Below are positions 1 through 5,709 of a stretch of DNA of 8,350 nucleotides, piece by piece. Source of the DNA: Polynucleobacter sp. (lineage in GTDB: Bacteria; Pseudomonadota; Gammaproteobacteria; Burkholderiales; Burkholderiaceae). The notes under the pieces were generated by a model, which did no database searches, was not told the origin of the DNA, and worked only from the letters and a program-made list of their open reading frames with translations. The stretch covers positions 1-8,350 of the forward strand of contig JALRCP010000039.1 of the NCBI GenBank assembly GCA_023257325.1, given 5' to 3'. The translations under genes were made by a program, and so were the position numbers. Numbering within the stretch: position 1 is the stretch's first letter; every line of letters begins with the position of its first letter.

Positions 1-625
1 TAGCGACATCGGCGAGACCACGGGCAATTTTCATGTCTTCAGCATTTTTAGGAAAACTGATCGCAATGTAATCGGCGCCCAAGGCAACTGCTGTTTTTAA
101 ATCTTCTTTGTCTTTATCGGTCAATGCTGGCGCAGTCAAACCGCCACCTGCACGATTGATGCCTTTGTTATTGGAAAGCTCACCACCCAATTCAACGATT
201 GTATGGATGCAAGCTCCCTGAACATCCTCAACACGAATGACCAATAAACCATCGTTGAGTAATAGCTTGTCGCCTACCTTAACGTCATTGGGAAGATTCT
301 TGTAATCTAACCCTACTTTAGTTTGATCGCCCAAAGTACAGTTAGCGTCAAGCGTGAAACGTTCACCCGCTTTTAAAATAATTTTGTTATTTTCAAACTT
401 GCCCACTCGAATTTTGGGCCCTTGCAAATCAGCCATGATGGCTACTTCACGACCGACAGACTTAGAAACATCTCTCACGGATTGAGCGCGCGCTTGATGG
501 TCAGCTGCCGTGCCATGAGAAAAGTTCAAACGCACCACATCCACTCCGGCCTCGATTAGCTTCTTGAGCACCTCAGTGCTACTTGATGCTGGGCCTAGAG
601 TTGCAACAATTTTGGTAGCGCGCAT
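1..625 (-). CDS. pykA: Pyruvate kinase, PykA-like, N-terminal 208 residues (cut by the left edge)
   Basis: This enzyme transfers phosphate from phosphoenolpyruvate to ADP, giving pyruvate and ATP, the last step of glycolysis in the cytoplasm. My translation of the minus strand begins [14 protein letters not shown]. It carries the hallmark RLNFSHG (residues 32-38) and ADLQGPKIR (65-73), which supply substrate and potassium ligands. The B domain follows, with LLNDG (122-126) and SNNKGIN (151-157), then the barrel strand AISFPKN (188-194). From memory, SNNKGIN and SFP resemble E. coli PykA more than PykF, so I prefer pykA. The family is about 480 residues long, so roughly 270 C-terminal residues lie beyond the window, including the usual catalytic-lysine and MVARGD regions. 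The start codon overlaps the pgk stop by one base (TAATG). With only a weak GGAAA ribosome site, translation is probably coupled to pgk. Confidence 0.96.
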   Translation of the reverse strand, partial: MRATKIVATLGPASSSTEVLKKLIEAGVDVVRLNFSHGTAADHQARAQSVRDVSKSVGREVAIMADLQGPKIRVGKFENNKIILKAGERFTLDANCTLGDQTKVGLDYKNLPNDVKVGDKLLLNDGLLVIRVEDVQGACIHTIVELGGELSNNKGINRAGGGLTAPALTDKDKEDLKTAVALGADYIAISFPKNAEDMKIARGLADVA

Positions 626-1839
626 TATTTTTCCGCTCTTTCAGTCAAGATAGCAAAGGCTGGCAAAGTTTTACCCTCTAAGAACTCTAAGAATGCCCCA
701 CCACCAGTAGAGATGTAATCAACTTGTTTTTCAATACCGTACTTAGCAATCGCTGCTAGGGTGTCACCGCCCCCAGCAATTGAGAATGCTGGTGAGTGCG
801 CAATGGCAGCAGCCAACATTTTGGTGCCACCACCAAATTGGTCAATTTCAAAGACTCCAATGGGGCCATTCCACACAATTGTGCCAGCATGGGCAATGAT
901 GCTGGTTAACTCGGCCGAAGTTTTAGGGCCCACATCCAAAATCATGTCATCTGGCTGAACATCGGCGGAAGACACGCGATTGGCACGCGCCAATGGTGAT
1001 AACTCATTGGCAACCACGACATCCACCGGAATGGGAACACTGGCCCCTCGCTTGGCCATCAAATCAATGATGGCTTTGGCCTCACCCACCAAATCAGGCT
1101 CTGCCAAAGATCGGCCAATCGGCAAACCTGAGGCCAACATAAAAGTATTGGCAATTCCACCGCCCACAATCAACTGATCAACTTTTTCAGCCAAAGATTT
1201 AAGAATGGTCAATTTTGTGGAAACTTTTGAACCCGCAACAATCGCTACCAATGGGCGCTTGGGGTCAGTCAAGGCCTTACCAAGTGCATCTAATTCCGCA
1301 GCCATCAAAGGCCCTGCACATGCCACAGGTGCATATTTAGCCATGCCATGTGTGGTTGCTTCAGCGCGATGAGCAGTACCAAACGCATCGTTGACATAGA
1401 CGTCACAAAGTTTGGCCATTTTTTGCGCCAACTCATCGTTATTCTTCTTTTCGCCTTTGTTCAAACGGCAATTTTCCAAAAGCACCAAGTCGCCAGGACT
1501 TAATTCAAAACCGCCATCAATCCAATGACTCACTAGGGGTACTTTGCGCTCCATCAATTCAGCGATTCGGTCTGCCACAGGTGCCAAGGTATCTTCAGGC
1601 TTAAATTCCCCCTCAGTGGGGCGACCTAAATGAGAGGTCACCATCACAGCAGCTCCCGCATCTAAAGCCAATTTAATCGCAGGGATTGAAGCTCTGATTC
1701 GGGTGTCTTCGGTAATTTCACCCACATCATTTTGCGGCACATTTAAATCTGCTCGAATAAAGACTCTTTTACCCTTTAATTGACCTTTTGCAGCAAGGTC
1801 TGAAAGACGATTGAACTGAAGTTTCGATGTGCCTGGCAT
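625..1839 (-). CDS. pgk: Phosphoglycerate kinase
   Basis: Pgk transfers phosphate between 1,3-bisphosphoglycerate and ADP, the first ATP-forming step of glycolysis, and works in reverse in gluconeogenesis. The 404-residue protein shows the family landmarks in order: RADLNVP (29-35), SHLGRP (69-74), NDAFGTAHR (150-158), GSKVSTK (203-209), GGGIANTF (226-233), WNGPIGVFE (323-331), GGGDT (356-360) and a glycine-rich end [13 protein letters not shown] (377-389). These cover the substrate-binding N domain and the nucleotide-binding C domain, with nothing missing. The protein is slightly longer than the usual 385-395 residues because of about 15 extra N-terminal residues. No other ATG occurs before residue 66, so the start at 1839 is the best choice although its ribosome site (GAAAAG) is weak. 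It is followed directly by pykA with a one-base overlap. Confidence 0.98.
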   Translation of the reverse strand: MPGTSKLQFNRLSDLAAKGQLKGKRVFIRADLNVPQNDVGEITEDTRIRASIPAIKLALDAGAAVMVTSHLGRPTEGEFKPEDTLAPVADRIAELMERKVPLVSHWIDGGFELSPGDLVLLENCRLNKGEKKNNDELAQKMAKLCDVYVNDAFGTAHRAEATTHGMAKYAPVACAGPLMAAELDALGKALTDPKRPLVAIVAGSKVSTKLTILKSLAEKVDQLIVGGGIANTFMLASGLPIGRSLAEPDLVGEAKAIIDLMAKRGASVPIPVDVVVANELSPLARANRVSSADVQPDDMILDVGPKTSAELTSIIAHAGTIVWNGPIGVFEIDQFGGGTKMLAAAIAHSPAFSIAGGGDTLAAIAKYGIEKQVDYISTGGGAFLEFLEGKTLPAFAILTERAEK

Positions 1840-1905
1840 GATGACTTTTCAACAAATGACAAGAAAATGAGATTTTACCTTTTTACAGCCCCATTGGACG
1901 GTTTT
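1840..1905 (-). promoter_or_regulatory. Possible pgk promoter in the azlD-pgk gap
   Basis: The 66-bp gap between the azlD stop and the pgk start is AT-rich. Read on the minus strand it contains TAAAAT at 1877-1872, one mismatch from the -10 consensus, about 32 bases before the pgk start. No good -35 box sits 16-18 bases upstream. I see no convincing terminator hairpin, so pgk-pykA may be read partly from the azlCD promoter and partly from a weak promoter here. Confidence 0.25.
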
Positions 1906-2232
1906 TTAGCCAGCAATCAATCCCACTAAGGCAAATGCCAACATTCCTAAAATAATGGTGAAAAACATGCTTTTAGTCATTAAAAAAGCTAAAAATGAAA
2001 CTACCCCTCCCCAAAGTTGAGGGGCCATCAAAATAGAGTCTGATGAGCTTTGGTGGATAAATATTTCTGGGGCAATAATCGCTACCAAAGCAGCTGCGGG
2101 TGCGTACCTTAGGGCATTCTGAACGGTCTCAGATAATTCCATTCGACTGCCCATGAATAAGAAAAAGCTTCGAGTGATGAATGTCACGACCATCAACCCA
2201 AAAATCACAATCCAGCTATCCACTGAATTCAT
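1906..2232 (-). CDS. azlD: AzlD family small subunit of branched-chain amino acid exporter
   Basis: This 108-residue, strongly hydrophobic inner-membrane protein matches the AzlD family (the E. coli YgaH type), the small partner of AzlC. The pair exports branched-chain amino acids and some analogues. Predicted membrane segments lie roughly at residues 6-26, 42-58, 74-86 and 88-107. The family-typical stretch ALRYAPAAALVAIIAPEI covers 40-57. Its start overlaps the azlC stop (ATGA). A perfect AGGAGG ribosome site lies inside the end of azlC, five bases before the start, which is much stronger than the site of azlC itself. This suggests the small subunit is translated at least as well as the large one. 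The exact substrate range cannot be read from the sequence. Confidence 0.9.
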   Translation of the reverse strand: MNSVDSWIVIFGLMVVTFITRSFFLFMGSRMELSETVQNALRYAPAAALVAIIAPEIFIHQSSSDSILMAPQLWGGVVSFLAFLMTKSMFFTIILGMLAFALVGLIAG

Positions 2233-2942
2233 GAAAGCCTCCTCTTTGTCTTGATAAGACGATCAGAGGCAATGCCAACCACAATGGCAACCACCACAGC
2301 GCACACAATGCTCAATTTATAGGGCAAATCATTGGCCAAAAGCGCGACGATTAAAGCCGATAGGGCAGCTAAACGCGTGGCAAAGCCGTCTAACATTGGC
2401 AACAAAATAGCAATGAGTGCCAAAGTTCCTGCAAATCCCAATCCCCATGAATCAGGAACCACGCCGGCCACAAAAATTCCCACCAATGAACCTATTTGCC
2501 AAATAGTCCAATTAGTCAAAGCCATGCCCAAGAAAAAAGGCAAATGAGATGGATCGGCTCGGTATTGCGGATAGCGAGACATTAAAAGTGCAAAGGTCAG
2601 GTCGCCATTCATGTAACCCAAAAATGACCGCTTCCACAACGTTCTATCCTTAAAGAAAGGTTGCAGTCCCGCGCTAAAAATCACAAACCTTAAATTCACT
2701 ACAGCGGCTGTTAAAAAAATGGTCCAAAAGGGAAAATCTCCTGCCATCAAAGGCAAAGCTGCCAATTGAGCAGACCCTGCATACACCAATATAGACATGC
2801 CGATGGCTTGCCAAGTCGTCAAACTCGACTCAGCCATGGCCATTCCAGTCACCAGAGCCCATGTGAAGATTGCAAACCCAGCTTTTGACATGGTCTGACT
2901 ACCCTCAAGTAGGTATTTTTTATTCTTAAATAACCAGGTCAT
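2229..2942 (-). CDS. azlC: AzlC family large subunit of branched-chain amino acid exporter
   Basis: AzlC-type proteins (E. coli YgaZ) form an inner-membrane exporter with AzlD, linked in known cases to efflux of valine, leucine and azaleucine. This 237-residue protein has several hydrophobic segments. It carries the family-typical VYAGSAQ (53-59) and NLRFVIFS (83-90), a charged cytoplasmic stretch near 98-108, and a basic C-terminal tail (KTKRR, 231-235). The start at 2942 keeps the LLEG segment (11-14), which resembles the conserved N-terminal Gly region of the family. It lacks a Shine-Dalgarno match. An internal ATG at codon 18 (2891) has GAGGG ten bases upstream and is the alternative. A perfect -10 box lies just upstream, and a short leader frame ends on the start codon. 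It is divergent from ilvE, which makes the exported amino acids. Confidence 0.92.
   Translation of the reverse strand: MTWLFKNKKYLLEGSQTMSKAGFAIFTWALVTGMAMAESSLTTWQAIGMSILVYAGSAQLAALPLMAGDFPFWTIFLTAAVVNLRFVIFSAGLQPFFKDRTLWKRSFLGYMNGDLTFALLMSRYPQYRADPSHLPFFLGMALTNWTIWQIGSLVGIFVAGVVPDSWGLGFAGTLALIAILLPMLDGFATRLAALSALIVALLANDLPYKLSIVCAVVVAIVVGIASDRLIKTKRRLS
2238..2243 (-). promoter_or_regulatory. Strong ribosome binding site of azlD
   Basis: Read on the minus strand this is AGGAGG, five bases before the azlD ATG and within the last codons of azlC. It is the best Shine-Dalgarno match in the window and fixes the azlD start. Confidence 0.8.
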
Positions 2943-2965
2943 GAGATGGCCAATTGTTTTTTCAT
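2939..2965 (-). other. Possible 8-residue leader frame ending on the azlC start
   Basis: Read on the minus strand, ATG at 2965 opens the frame MKKQLAIS and stops at TGA (2941-2939), which overlaps the azlC ATG as ATGA. The ATG begins eight bases after the last base of the TATAAT box, so a transcript from that promoter would start at or within a couple of bases of it. azlC has no Shine-Dalgarno site of its own, so termination and re-initiation could supply ribosomes to it. The frame is short enough to be chance. What I see is the geometry; the role is inferred. Confidence 0.3.
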
Positions 2966-2972
2966 GTCTTTG

Positions 2973-3001
2973 ATTATAGGTAGCACCGGATTCTTCGTCA
3001 T
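2973..3001 (-). promoter_or_regulatory. azlC promoter (sigma70-like)
   Basis: On the minus strand, ATGACG (3001-2996, four of six consensus bases) is followed by a 17-base spacer and a perfect TATAAT (2978-2973). The predicted transcription start falls near 2966, only about 24 bases before the azlC start. This is the best promoter match I found in the window. Confidence 0.5.
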
Positions 3002-3029
3002 AGCCATCTCTGCAGGGCTGTTTTACAAT
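3001..3029 (+). promoter_or_regulatory. ilvE operon promoter (sigma70-like)
   Basis: TAGCCA (3001-3006, four of six consensus bases), a 17-base spacer and TACAAT (3024-3029, five of six) lie 41 bases before the ilvE start. Its -35 box shares base 3001 with the divergent azlC -35 box. An imperfect 16-bp palindrome (3017-3032, six of eight pairs matching) covers the -10 box and could be a regulator site. Confidence 0.4.
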
Positions 3030-3070
3030 AGCACTTCAACCATTTTTCTCAGAATTTAGGAATACAAACC

Positions 3071-3991
3071 ATGTCAATGGCAAATCGTGATGGCTTTATC
3101 TGGATGGACGGCAAATTAATCCCTTGGAGAGATGCCAATATCCATGTGTTAACTCATACGCTTCACTACGGCATGGGTGTTTTTGAAGGGATTCGTGCTT
3201 ACAAAACAGATGCGGGTCCAGCGATTTTCCGTCTAAAAGAACATACTCGTCGCTTGTTTAATTCCGCCAAGATCTTCCAAATGAAGATGAATTACACCGA
3301 AGAGCAAATTGCTCAAGCAACGATAGATGTGGTGAAAGAAAATAAATTGGCCTCATGCTATATCCGCCCTATCGTGTGGATTGGCTCTGAGAAGTTAGGT
3401 ATTTCTGCCAGAAGTAACTCCACTCATTTGGCCATCGCTGCATGGGAATGGGGTGCTTACCTAGGTGAAGACGGTTTGAATAAAGGTATTCGCGTTAAAA
3501 CCTCATCATTCACAAGACATCACGTGAACGTTTCTCTTGTCAGAGCAAAAGCTTCTGGCTATTACATCAACTCTATTCTTGCCAACCAAGAGGTGACAGC
3601 GCACGGTTACGATGAAGCGCTTTTACTAGACACAGATGGCTATGTGTCTGAGGGTTCTGGTGAAAACGTTTTTATTGTCAAAAATGGCATTGTCTATACA
3701 CCTGACCTGGCTTCCTGCTTAGACGGTATTACCCGTGATGCAATTTTTACAATTGCAAAAGATTTGGGCATTGAAGTAAAAGAAAAACGCATTACACGCG
3801 ATGAAATGTATTGCTGTGATGAAGCATTCTTCACCGGCACAGCCGCAGAAGTGACCCCAATACGCGAACTTGACGATCGCATGATCGGCGATGGCAAACG
3901 TGGTCCAATTACAACCAAGATTCAACAAGTATTCTTTGATGCTGTTGCCGGCAAGAGCGACAAGTATCGCGACTGGTTAACTGTAGTTTGA
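3071..3991 (+). CDS. ilvE: Branched-chain amino acid aminotransferase
   Basis: IlvE is a cytoplasmic PLP-dependent class IV (fold type IV) aminotransferase. It exchanges the amino group between glutamate and the keto acids of leucine, isoleucine and valine, the last step of their synthesis. The 306 residues include LHYGMGVFEGIRAY (31-44), the Schiff-base lysine K160 in VRAKASGYY, EGSGENVF (194-201), GITRD (219-223) and TGTAAEV (255-261). Length and motif spacing match E. coli IlvE, whose PLP lysine lies at about the same position. The N-terminus MSMANRDGFIWMDGKLI is of the type seen in Burkholderiales IlvE, and TTAGGA eight bases upstream supports this start. It is first in a four-gene rightward run and divergent from the exporter azlCD, so synthesis and export of branched-chain amino acids share one control region. 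Confidence 0.97.
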   Translation: MSMANRDGFIWMDGKLIPWRDANIHVLTHTLHYGMGVFEGIRAYKTDAGPAIFRLKEHTRRLFNSAKIFQMKMNYTEEQIAQATIDVVKENKLASCYIRPIVWIGSEKLGISARSNSTHLAIAAWEWGAYLGEDGLNKGIRVKTSSFTRHHVNVSLVRAKASGYYINSILANQEVTAHGYDEALLLDTDGYVSEGSGENVFIVKNGIVYTPDLASCLDGITRDAIFTIAKDLGIEVKEKRITRDEMYCCDEAFFTGTAAEVTPIRELDDRMIGDGKRGPITTKIQQVFFDAVAGKSDKYRDWLTVV

Positions 3992-3998
3992 GGATAAG
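3990..3998 (+). promoter_or_regulatory. Ribosome binding site overlapping the ilvE stop
   Basis: GAGGA starts inside the ilvE TGA stop codon and lies four bases before the next ATG. It supports the start of the small zinc-finger gene and close translational linkage to ilvE. Confidence 0.6.
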
Positions 3999-4190
3999 AT
4001 GAATCAAAAGAGTATTGTTCAAGTAGACGGCACCAAAGATCTACCTTTGCACTGCCCTAATGGTAATTCTCCTGCGTGGAGCATGCATCCTCGCGTTTTT
4101 TTGGATGTGCTTCACACAGGTCATGCCAAGTGCCCATACTGTGGCACTGAGTACGAGCTAAAACCTGGCACTAAGCCGCACGGTCATTGA
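3999..4190 (+). CDS. CHCC-type zinc-finger domain protein
   Basis: A 63-residue protein consisting almost entirely of a CHCC zinc-finger domain (zf-CHCC family, Pfam PF10276). The putative zinc ligands are C19 (in LHCP), H30 (in HPRVFLDV), C45 and C48 (in KCPYCGTEY), giving the pattern C-x10-H-x14-C-x2-C. The family includes the mitochondrial complex I subunit NDUFS6, in which these residues bind zinc. The role of the free-standing bacterial forms is not settled as far as I know. Here the gene sits seven bases after ilvE with a good ribosome site, and one base before waaF, so it is almost certainly cotranscribed with both. Its neighbours do not reveal its partner: no respiratory gene is in view. 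The C-terminal tail is rich in His, Pro and Lys. Confidence 0.88.
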   Translation: MNQKSIVQVDGTKDLPLHCPNGNSPAWSMHPRVFLDVLHTGHAKCPYCGTEYELKPGTKPHGH

Positions 4191-4191
4191 T

Positions 4192-5223
4192 ATGAATCGC
4201 ATCCTCATCATCGCCCCCAATTGGATTGGCGACGCGGTGATGACCGAGCCTCTCATCACAGAGCTCAAACACCAATTTCCAAATAGTTTGATTGATGTAT
4301 TAGCCACCCCTTGGGTGGCATCCATCATGCGCGCAATTCCAGCCGTGCATGAAATCATCACGGCTGATTTTCAACACGGCGCCTTGCAATGGTCAGAAAG
4401 AAAATCATTGGCCAAGCTACTGGCTACAAAAAACTATGAGCGAGCCTATGTGTTACCCAATAGTTTTAAATCGGCGCTCATTCCATGGCTAGCTCAGATA
4501 CCGAATCGCATCGGCTATCAAGGAGAAATGCGCTGGGGTCTCATCAATCAAGCATTTAAAAATCCATCACGCTCTCATAGACCTCCTATGTCGAGTCATT
4601 ACTTTGCCTTGTCGGGTAAAAATTCATCTGAAGTACCACAACCTCATTTATCTCTGTCTGAGTCTGAACTTGAGAAGAGCCGAGTACATCTTCAACAAAT
4701 ACAACTCCATGACGCATTGTTTGTCATATGCCCAGGGGCAGAATATGGCCCAGCCAAACAATGGCCTACTGAGCATTTCGGTGATTTAGCCAAACAATTG
4801 ATTAAACAGCATCCAAACGCCCTGGTGATTATTCTTGGTAGCAAAAAAGAATCTCCTATCGGGGATGCCATTGTGAATGCAAGCAGTCATTCAAATCGGG
4901 TTGTGAACTGGTGTGGGCAAACAAGTCTTGATCAAGCCATGGCAGTCATCGCCAATGCCCGCTCAGTCATTAGCAATGACTCAGGACTGATGCACATAGC
5001 CGCTGCGTTTAGACGTCCACAAGTGGCCATCTTTGGGTCTAGCGACCCAAGACACACCCCTCCACTATCCAATCAAGCCAAAATTCATTGGTTACATTTA
5101 GAGTGCAGTCCGTGTTTTAAAAGAACTTGCCCCTTGGGACATTTAAAATGTTTAGTAGACATTACCAGCCAAGACGTCCTAAACTCTGTGAATAGCTTAA
5201 ATACCGAACCGTCTGTTAATTAA
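4192..5223 (+). CDS. waaF: ADP-heptose:LPS heptosyltransferase II
   Basis: WaaF (RfaF), a GT9 glycosyltransferase, adds the second heptose to the lipopolysaccharide inner core on the cytoplasmic face of the inner membrane, using ADP-heptose. The 343 residues show a GT-B layout. The N-terminal strand ILIIAPNWIGDAVMTEPL (4-21) has the family's nucleotide-sugar enzyme start. PGAEYGPAKQWP (181-192) is the WaaF-type linker motif, NDSGLMHIAAA (262-272) and FGSSDPRHTPP (281-291) form the donor site, and the cysteine-bearing CSPCFKRTCPLGHLKCL (305-321) is typical of heptosyltransferase II. Length is normal. It starts one base after the zinc-finger stop (TGATATG) with no clear ribosome site, so translation is probably coupled. 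The closely related WaaC is less likely because of the C-terminal cysteine motif. Confidence 0.93.
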   Translation: MNRILIIAPNWIGDAVMTEPLITELKHQFPNSLIDVLATPWVASIMRAIPAVHEIITADFQHGALQWSERKSLAKLLATKNYERAYVLPNSFKSALIPWLAQIPNRIGYQGEMRWGLINQAFKNPSRSHRPPMSSHYFALSGKNSSEVPQPHLSLSESELEKSRVHLQQIQLHDALFVICPGAEYGPAKQWPTEHFGDLAKQLIKQHPNALVIILGSKKESPIGDAIVNASSHSNRVVNWCGQTSLDQAMAVIANARSVISNDSGLMHIAAAFRRPQVAIFGSSDPRHTPPLSNQAKIHWLHLECSPCFKRTCPLGHLKCLVDITSQDVLNSVNSLNTEPSVN

Positions 5224-5240
5224 CTCACTCAAAAAATACC

Positions 5241-5675
5241 ATGCCACGTCAAGCCAGACTATTTCAAATGCCCGAGGAAGTCATTGACGCCTGGAGAGAA
5301 TCATTGCATCGCAATGATTTAGATGGTTCGATTGATTTATGGATGGATGAAGACTCAATAACGTGCATCCTCCCGGGCGGCAGAAGACTCACGGGTCATG
5401 CTGAATTACGCGAAGGTCTTAAAAAGATTTTAGAAGATCATTTCTTATGGCTAGACCCCATTCAGGTGATTGGTCATACAGGTATTGGCATTTCTTTTTT
5501 TGATTCGACTGAAGCTGTGAGATTAGAACCTGAGCAAGTAGAACCAGAATTTTTCTTGAACTTTACCTACATTTTGGTTCAAGGACCTATGGGCTGGAGA
5601 ATTGCTCACATCCACGCAAGCCCTGCACAAGAGGAACATATTCAACTACCGAGTACGATTCACGGCTTTCATTAA
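5241..5675 (+). CDS. NTF2/SnoaL-like fold protein of unknown function
   Basis: A 144-residue protein that looks like a member of the NTF2-like superfamily (SnoaL-like / SgcJ-type domain). The N-terminal helix (about 12-37, VIDAWRESLHRNDLDGSIDLW) is followed by a strand and turn with GGRRLTGHAELREGLKKIL (46-64). Strands then form the cone-shaped sheet, including FLNFTYILVQG (105-115) and the typical end GWRIAHIHASPAQ (118-130). Such proteins may be small-molecule enzymes, binding domains or of no known role, and no catalytic residues can be assigned here. No signal peptide is seen, so it is probably cytoplasmic. It lies 17 bases after waaF and likely ends the ilvE operon. A clear Shine-Dalgarno is absent; the start is chosen because it precedes the first helix. 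The ends converge on the M48 protease gene. Confidence 0.8.
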   Translation: MPRQARLFQMPEEVIDAWRESLHRNDLDGSIDLWMDEDSITCILPGGRRLTGHAELREGLKKILEDHFLWLDPIQVIGHTGIGISFFDSTEAVRLEPEQVEPEFFLNFTYILVQGPMGWRIAHIHASPAQEEHIQLPSTIHGFH

Positions 5676-5678
5676 TCC

Positions 5679-5709
5679 CAAAAAGAAAAAATTATCTTTT
5701 TTCTTTTTG
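5679..5709. terminator. A/T-only hairpin between convergent genes
   Basis: Arms 5679-5691 and 5697-5709 are perfect 13-base complements (C, five A, G, six A against six T, C, five T, G), with a five-base loop TTATC. The hairpin begins four bases after the NTF2-like gene and overlaps the last codons and stop of the M48 gene, whose TAA lies in the loop. Both transcripts would end in a U-rich arm, as in a bidirectional terminator. The stem has only two G-C pairs, so its strength is uncertain. Confidence 0.5.

Noticed and set aside
761..1177. Two 65-codon plus-strand frames opposite pgk
   Set aside because: They run antisense to a fully conserved pgk, are rich in residues produced by the reverse complement, and match no family I know.
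2332..2547. 71-codon plus-strand frame opposite azlC
   Set aside because: Antisense shadow of a conserved membrane protein gene, with no ribosome site or family resemblance.
2889..2906. Alternative azlC start at codon 18 with GAGGG ten bases upstream
   Set aside because: It would remove the N-terminal LLEG segment that resembles the conserved first part of AzlC proteins. The perfect promoter also sits just before the longer start. Kept only as an alternative.
3694..3928. Two minus-strand frames (69 and 74 codons) opposite the end of ilvE
   Set aside because: They overlap each other and a conserved enzyme, and have no promoter or ribosome site of note.
4604..4789. 61-codon frame inside waaF in another reading frame
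   Set aside because: Lies wholly within waaF, where the waaF frame carries the conserved motifs. No sign of independent coding.
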